NCBI GenBank assembly: GCA_964623915.1
Contig: CAZUVQ010000057.1
Location: forward strand, 1-12,045
DNA length: 12,045 nucleotides
From: CAZUVQ01 sp964623915
GTDB lineage: Bacteria; Bacillota; Clostridia; UMGS1883; UMGS1540
Direction: 5' to 3'
Shown: positions 8,517 to 12,045 of the stretch, piece after piece
How the letters are laid out: each line of letters starts with the position of its first letter
How positions within the stretch are numbered: position 1 is the first letter of the stretch
Notes under the pieces: model-generated
What the model was told of the DNA's origin: nothing
Seen by the model: only the letters and a program-made list of their open reading frames with translations
Database searches by the model: none
Program-made: the position numbers and the translations under genes

Positions 8517-9521
8517 TCAATTGTTATCCTGTGCTTGAACGCATGTAATGGCAATGACACCCATGATATCATCAGCTGTGCAGCCGCGTGATAAATCGTT
8601 GACGGGTTTTGCAATTCCCTGTGTTATCGGGCCGTATGCTTCTGCTTTTCCAAGCCTTTGTGCAAGCTTGTAACCGATGTTTCCGGCATTTAAGTCAGGA
8701 AAAATCAAAACATTTGCTTTGCCTGCAACAGAGGAATCAGGTGCCTTGAATTTTCCTACGGATTCATCAATTGCGGCATCAAGCTGCAGTTCACCGTCAA
8801 TATTCATATCAGGTCGTTTTTCCTTGGCAAGTTTTGTTGCGAGTGCCACCTTATCAACCAATGGGCTGGCAGCACTTCCGTATGTAGAATATGATAATAA
8901 AGCAACATTTGGCGTAGCTTCTACTAATGTTTTAAAGCTTTTTGCCGAGGATATGGCAATTTCTGAAAGCTTTTCAGCATCCGGGTCTTCAACAAGACCG
9001 CTGTCACCGAATACGAATATGCCGTTTTCTCCGTATTCACAATCGGGAACACAGATAACAAAAAAAGCTGACACAATCTTGGCATCAGGGGCTGTTTTTA
9101 CAGTTGTCAAAGCACTTCTTAAGACATTTGACGTAGAATTAACAGCACCGGCAACCATTCCGTCAGCCATATTGTTTTTAACAAGCATACAACCAAAGTA
9201 AAGAGGATTTTTAAGTGTTTCCAAGGCTTTTTCCTCTGTCATGCCTTTTGCTTTTCTCATTTCATAAAACTGGTTTGCAAATTCTTCTGTTCTGCTGTCA
9301 GTTTCAGGGTTTAATATGGTAGCCGCAGAAATATCAAGGTTTTCGTTTGCTGCCATTTCACTGATAACCGTTTCATCACCAAGAATAATTATGTTTGCAA
9401 TGCCCTTTTTTATAGCCATTGCACTGGCACATATAGTTCTTATATCGTCACCCTCCGCTAAGACAATAGTCTTCTTGTCGGCGCGTGCACGCTCAGCTAT
9501 TCTTTCTAAAAACTTGCTCAT
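8517..9521 (-). CDS. pta: Phosphate acetyltransferase (short form)
   Basis: Converts acetyl-CoA + phosphate to acetyl phosphate + CoA, feeding AckA directly; together they turn acetyl-CoA into acetate and ATP. The 334 residues match the single-domain Firmicutes/Methanosarcina form, without the N-terminal regulatory domains of E. coli Pta. Conserved segments: VLAEGDD at 20-26, LNPETDSR at 70-77, NPLYFGCMLVKNNMADGMVAGAVNS around 105-129, DGELQLDAAIDESV at 242-255, VLIFPDLNAGNIGYKLAQR at 271-289, and DLSRGCTADDI at 309-319 with the S/R/D cluster that contacts CoA and phosphate. Phosphate butyryltransferase is less likely because these segments are Pta-like. The ATG at 9521 is chosen because GGAG at 9534-9531 lies 9 nt upstream; an in-frame ATG at 9530 and a TTG at 9578 would give an extended tail that the family lacks. 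Its own promoter lies about 46 nt upstream of the start codon. Confidence 0.96.
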   Translation of the reverse strand: MSKFLERIAERARADKKTIVLAEGDDIRTICASAMAIKKGIANIIILGDETVISEMAANENLDISAATILNPETDSRTEEFANQFYEMRKAKGMTEEKALETLKNPLYFGCMLVKNNMADGMVAGAVNSTSNVLRSALTTVKTAPDAKIVSAFFVICVPDCEYGENGIFVFGDSGLVEDPDAEKLSEIAISSAKSFKTLVEATPNVALLSYSTYGSAASPLVDKVALATKLAKEKRPDMNIDGELQLDAAIDESVGKFKAPDSSVAGKANVLIFPDLNAGNIGYKLAQRLGKAEAYGPITQGIAKPVNDLSRGCTADDIMGVIAITCVQAQDNN

Positions 9522-9566
9522 TTGTACCATCTCCGTTAAAATATTATGTGTTAACCACAAATTATA

Positions 9567-9595
9567 ATTATATAACAAAACAGTAAATAATTCAA
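9567..9595 (-). promoter_or_regulatory. Promoter of pta-ackA
   Basis: On the - strand, TTGAAT (9595-9590) and a perfect TATAAT (9572-9567) are separated by 17 nt. The expected start of transcription near 9560 leaves a leader of about 40 nt before the pta ATG. The box lies just after the DUF896 stop codon, so pta-ackA can be transcribed independently of recG-DUF896. Confidence 0.75.
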
Positions 9596-9624
9596 CTGTT
9601 TTTATAAAATACTCGTATCATTTT

Positions 9625-9798
9625 TTAATTTTCATCCGAATATTCGATGTTGCCGAGCATGGCTTTCATATTTTCGCGTATAGACTTTATATATTCTTGG
9701 CGAAGTGCCTGCCGCTCGATAATTTCTTCATCAGTCAATCCTGTTGTTTTTGCCTTTTTGGCAAGCTGGTTAATTCTTTCGATTTTTTCTTTTTCCAA
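9625..9798 (-). CDS. DUF896 (UPF0291, YnzC-like) small protein, 57 aa
   Basis: A 57-residue cytoplasmic protein of the DUF896/UPF0291 family, typified by B. subtilis YnzC, which folds as a helical hairpin and has no firmly assigned biochemical role. The family pattern is clear: IERINQLAKKAKTTGLTDEE at 6-25, then ERQALRQEYIKSIRENMKAM at 28-47. The start is TTG at 9798; an in-frame TGA at 9807-9805 rules out any upstream start, and GAGGTGA at 9811-9805 lies 6 nt before the TTG. The gene lies downstream of recG on the same strand and probably shares its transcript. Its ribosome binding site lies in a duplicated copy of the recG 3' end, so the present 97-nt spacing from recG appears to be secondary. 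No clear terminator follows it; the pta promoter begins 30 nt beyond its stop. Confidence 0.9.
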   Translation of the reverse strand: MEKEKIERINQLAKKAKTTGLTDEEIIERQALRQEYIKSIRENMKAMLGNIEYSDEN

Positions 9799-9843
9799 AA
9801 ATGTTCACCTCAATTCATGGCACCGTTTGTAAATGCTTTTTTA
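9796..9843. repeat. Direct repeat copy A: duplicated recG 3' end plus DUF896 ribosome binding site
   Basis: This matches 9882-9929 at 45 of 48 positions, with mismatches at 9802, 9806 and 9811, and is identical over 9812-9843. On the - strand it contains the last codons of recG in frame (KKAFTNGAMN, here ending in TGA) and then the functional GAGGTGA ribosome binding site and TTG start of the DUF896 gene. It is a non-coding remnant of recG. Confidence 0.93.
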
Positions 9844-9881
9844 ATTTGTAGGGAATTGCGCAAAGCGCAATGACGAAAAAT
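9844..9881. repeat. Palindromic 38-nt spacer between the direct repeats
   Basis: Contains a 7-bp perfect stem, ATTGCGC (9855-9861) and GCGCAAT (9865-9871), around AAA, in a locally GC-richer stretch. It has no T-tract on either strand, so it is not a standard terminator. It resembles small dispersed palindromic repeats of the CATTGCG type found in many genomes; that assignment is inference. Confidence 0.6.
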
Positions 9882-9929
9882 CAAAAAAGTTTACCTTAAT
9901 TCATGGCACCGTTTGTAAATGCTTTTTTA
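9882..9929. repeat. Direct repeat copy B: genuine recG 3' end
   Basis: Partner of 9796-9843 at an offset of 86 nt. It carries the in-use recG stop codon (TAA at 9898-9896). The ribosome binding site of copy A is here changed to AAGGTAA, and the following TTG opens only a 24-codon frame that runs through the palindrome into the recG remnant, so it is probably not functional. Confidence 0.93.
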
Positions 9930-11938
9930 TAAAGCGCAGCAACTCTTGAGCGCAGTTGTTTGTTTTTGTTTTTTATAAGAGTAGGGTCATCACTTAAAAT
10001 TTCTTGTGCCGCACCTAAAGCTTGCTTTAATACATCCATATCCTCATAAATATTTGCAATATTAAGCTCCGGCAGACCGTGCTGTCTTGTGCCGAAAAAG
10101 TCTCCCGGACCGCGCAATTTCAAATCGGCATCAGCAATTTTAAATCCGTCCGTAGTTTCTGTCATTGTTTTAAGCCGCTTTTTTGTTACTTCATTTTTGC
10201 TGTCAGAAATCAAAATACAGTAAGCCTTATCAGTGCTTCTGCCCACTCTGCCTCGAAGCTGATGGAGCTGAGAAAGCCCGAAACGCTCAGCATTCTCAAT
10301 TAACATAATAGTTGCAGATAAAACGTTTACGCCTACCTCAATAACGGTTGTTGAAACAAGAACTTTTATTTCACCATTTCGGAAACGCTCCATAACATTA
10401 TCCTTTTCGGCAGATTTCATTTTACCGTGAATAAAAGCGACAGGTATATTAGAAAAATATTTATTCTGTATTTCTTCTGTAAGCTTTTTTACACTTTTTA
10501 GGTCAGCAATCTCATTTTCCTCTACAAGAGGGCAAACAATATAGCCCTGATGTCCTTTTTCTATTTCCTTTCGCACAAAACCATAAGCGCGCTCACGCTT
10601 ATCATAGCCTATAGAAATTGTTTCGGTCGTCTGCCTTCCGGGGGGAAGTTCATCTATTATTGATACATCAAGGTCCCCGTAAAGAATCAGTGACAGCGTT
10701 CTCGGAATAGGTGTTGCGCTCATTACAAGTGTGTGCGGGTTGTGGCCTTTTTTTTCAAGTGCTCCCCGCTGTCTCACACCGAAACGGTGCTGTTCGTCTG
10801 TTATAACAACACCCAATTTATTAAACACTACATTTGATTCTATTAATGCATGTGTCCCCACTATTATCTGGGCAGCCCCGTCAGCAATATGCTCTAATGC
10901 GACCTTTTTTTCCTTGGCTGACAATTTGCCTGATAAAAGAACAACCGAAAACTGTGGAAAAAGCTTTTTAAGTGTTTCCAAATGCTGAACCGCCAGTATT
11001 TCGGTAGGAGCCATCATGACACCCTGATAACCTGATTTTACTGCGGCAAATAAAGCCGATGCGGCAACAGCAGTTTTGCCGGAGCCCACATCTCCCTCGA
11101 TAAGACGGTTCATAGGAACACTACCTGCCAAATCGGAATAAATCTCACCAATAACCCTTTTTTGTGCATTTGTGGGCGAAAAGGGAAGATAAGTCAGGTA
11201 TTCCCCTGCCGATACTTCTGCCATACTTATTGCAGCTTCTTTTTTTCTTTTTGTTTGCATAAGGCGAAGACCGACACTCAGAAGCAAAAATTCTTCAAAA
11301 ACAAAACGCCTTTTCGCTATTTCATAGCTTTCAAAATCAGTGGGGAAATGAATATTCTGTATTGAAAAATCAATGGCTGCAAGTGAATATTTATTTCTTA
11401 TTTGGGTTGGTATGCTTTCGGGAATATATCCGTTTGTAACACGCAAGCATTGCTCCATAAGTGTAATCACGTTGTTCTGTGTAAGCCCTGCGGTAAGGTT
11501 ATAAAAAGGGACAATTCTGCCGGTTACATTATTCTTATACAACGGCTCAAAAACCGGAGTTTGAATTTCTTTTTTTCTGTATTTTGCCGTAACAGTACCA
11601 AACAATTTATAAAATTCGCCTTTTTTAAAGGTATTTTTTATGTATGGGTTATTAAACCAGATACCGTCAATAACCCCTGAATCATCAGCAAAGGTCTGAC
11701 GGTACACCGTAAATCGGGTTTTGTATCTCACCTCGGTCATGTCACTTTTTGGAGTAACAAGAACAAGGGCAGTTTCACCGTCCACAAGCTCAATAACGCT
11801 TTTTTGTTTTGACCTGTCTTCAAACCTTCTGGGGAAGTGGTAAAGCATATCACCGCATGTGGCAATTCCAAGGCGGGACAACTGCTTTTCACGAACCTCG
11901 CCAATGCCTTTTAAGCATTTAATATCAGCATCAAACAT
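9896..11938 (-). CDS. recG: ATP-dependent DNA helicase RecG
   Basis: Superfamily 2 helicase that reverses stalled replication forks and migrates Holliday junctions during recombination and repair. The 680 residues are the normal length. Visible parts, numbered from the chosen start: N-terminal LKGIGEVREKQLSRLGI at 9-25; the wedge/OB-fold region with PFYNLTAGLTQ at 144-154; Walker A GDVGSGKT at 282-289; MAPTEILA at 309-316; GTHALI at 361-366; the DEQH box at 381-384; SATPIPRT at 407-414; STTVIEVGVNV at 529-539; motif VI QLRGRVGRS at 560-568; and the RecG motif GPGDFFGTRQHG at 610-621. The ATG at 11938 is chosen because the family begins just before LKGIG and the short GGTGA (11947-11943) can serve as ribosome binding site. 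GTG at 11950 and ATG at 11944 are in-frame alternatives. Its 3' end is duplicated downstream. It probably forms a transcript with the DUF896 gene. Confidence 0.96.
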   Translation of the reverse strand: MFDADIKCLKGIGEVREKQLSRLGIATCGDMLYHFPRRFEDRSKQKSVIELVDGETALVLVTPKSDMTEVRYKTRFTVYRQTFADDSGVIDGIWFNNPYIKNTFKKGEFYKLFGTVTAKYRKKEIQTPVFEPLYKNNVTGRIVPFYNLTAGLTQNNVITLMEQCLRVTNGYIPESIPTQIRNKYSLAAIDFSIQNIHFPTDFESYEIAKRRFVFEEFLLLSVGLRLMQTKRKKEAAISMAEVSAGEYLTYLPFSPTNAQKRVIGEIYSDLAGSVPMNRLIEGDVGSGKTAVAASALFAAVKSGYQGVMMAPTEILAVQHLETLKKLFPQFSVVLLSGKLSAKEKKVALEHIADGAAQIIVGTHALIESNVVFNKLGVVITDEQHRFGVRQRGALEKKGHNPHTLVMSATPIPRTLSLILYGDLDVSIIDELPPGRQTTETISIGYDKRERAYGFVRKEIEKGHQGYIVCPLVEENEIADLKSVKKLTEEIQNKYFSNIPVAFIHGKMKSAEKDNVMERFRNGEIKVLVSTTVIEVGVNVLSATIMLIENAERFGLSQLHQLRGRVGRSTDKAYCILISDSKNEVTKKRLKTMTETTDGFKIADADLKLRGPGDFFGTRQHGLPELNIANIYEDMDVLKQALGAAQEILSDDPTLIKNKNKQLRSRVAALYKKAFTNGAMN

Positions 11939-11954
11939 ATACATCACCACGCTT

Positions 11955-11983
11955 ACTTTAACATAATCAGTGTTTTATGTCAA
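11955..11983 (-). promoter_or_regulatory. Probable recG promoter
   Basis: On the - strand, a perfect TTGACA (11983-11978) is followed after 17 nt by TAAAGT (11960-11955, four of six matches). The expected transcript would start near 11948, only about 10 nt before the ATG at 11938, giving a very short leader. The -35 box is one arm of a palindrome shared with the divergent promoter. Confidence 0.5.
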
Positions 11984-11992
11984 GGCTTGACA
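11978..11992. promoter_or_regulatory. Palindrome joining two divergent -35 boxes
   Basis: TGTCAAGGCTTGACA is a perfect inverted repeat of 6-bp arms around GGC. Each arm is a consensus -35 hexamer, one facing recG and one facing out of the right edge. It may simply be two promoters back to back, or it may also be an operator; the sequence cannot decide. Confidence 0.6.
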
Positions 11993-12015
11993 GAGCTTGT
12001 TTAGGGGTATATAAT
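11987..12015 (+). promoter_or_regulatory. Perfect consensus promoter for a gene beyond the right edge
   Basis: TTGACA (11987-11992), 17 nt, TATAAT (12010-12015): an exact match to the housekeeping sigma consensus at optimal spacing. An AGGTGA ribosome-binding-site-like stretch at 12034-12039 suggests that a start codon lies just past position 12045. The downstream gene is not visible and is probably strongly expressed. Confidence 0.88.
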
Positions 12016-12045
12016 CAGGTAAATTATAAATTCAGGTGAACAACG

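Noticed and set aside
8677..9201. A 174-codon open frame on the + strand inside pta
   Set aside because: It lies wholly antisense to a well-supported pta gene, has no family-like motifs, and is typical of the open antisense frames seen in this codon usage.
9855..9871. Hairpin downstream of recG read as its terminator
   Set aside because: Neither strand has a T-tract after the stem, and the DUF896 gene follows on the same strand, so termination here is not supported.

Overview
The window looks like a chromosomal segment of an anaerobic, low-GC, Gram-positive bacterium, most likely a member of the Clostridia. The reasons are its AT-rich, A/T-ended codon use, the valS-folC pair, a surface protein carrying S-layer homology (SLH) repeats, a short-form pta followed by ackA, a DUF896 (UPF0291) small protein, and strong purine-rich ribosome binding sites. 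No mobile genes, phage genes, CRISPR array, tRNA or rRNA were seen. The species cannot be named from the sequence alone.

Left part, + strand (1-3945): valS (valyl-tRNA synthetase) and folC (folylpolyglutamate/dihydrofolate synthase) form a tight operon with 11 nt between them. It is closed by an intrinsic terminator that starts inside the last codons of folC. Positions 4022-7206, + strand, hold three accessory genes. The first is a secreted protein with SLH repeats followed by a YfbK-type von Willebrand factor A module. The second is a cysteine-rich protein of unknown function with 17 Cys in 268 residues. The third is a very acidic 58-residue protein. The second gene has its own plausible promoter, and the third follows it closely. 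A GC-rich hairpin with T-tracts on both sides closes this block.

Right part, - strand (7306-11938): recG (branch-migrating helicase) is followed by a 57-residue DUF896 gene that starts with TTG. Next comes pta-ackA, which converts acetyl-CoA to acetate with ATP formation. Pta-ackA has its own near-consensus promoter and a 20-nt intergenic gap. At the right edge a perfect consensus promoter (TTGACA, 17 nt, TATAAT) points out of the window. Its -35 box forms an inverted repeat with the -35 box of the probable recG promoter.

Most of the window is ordinary housekeeping DNA. The parts most worth a second look are three. One is the duplicated 3' end of recG, whose two copies flank a small palindromic element and push the DUF896 gene away from recG. 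Another is the back-to-back promoter palindrome upstream of recG, which implies a very short recG leader. The third is the uncharacterised trio of SLH-vWA protein, Cys-rich protein and acidic peptide. I see no convincing evidence of a large, wholly new system.
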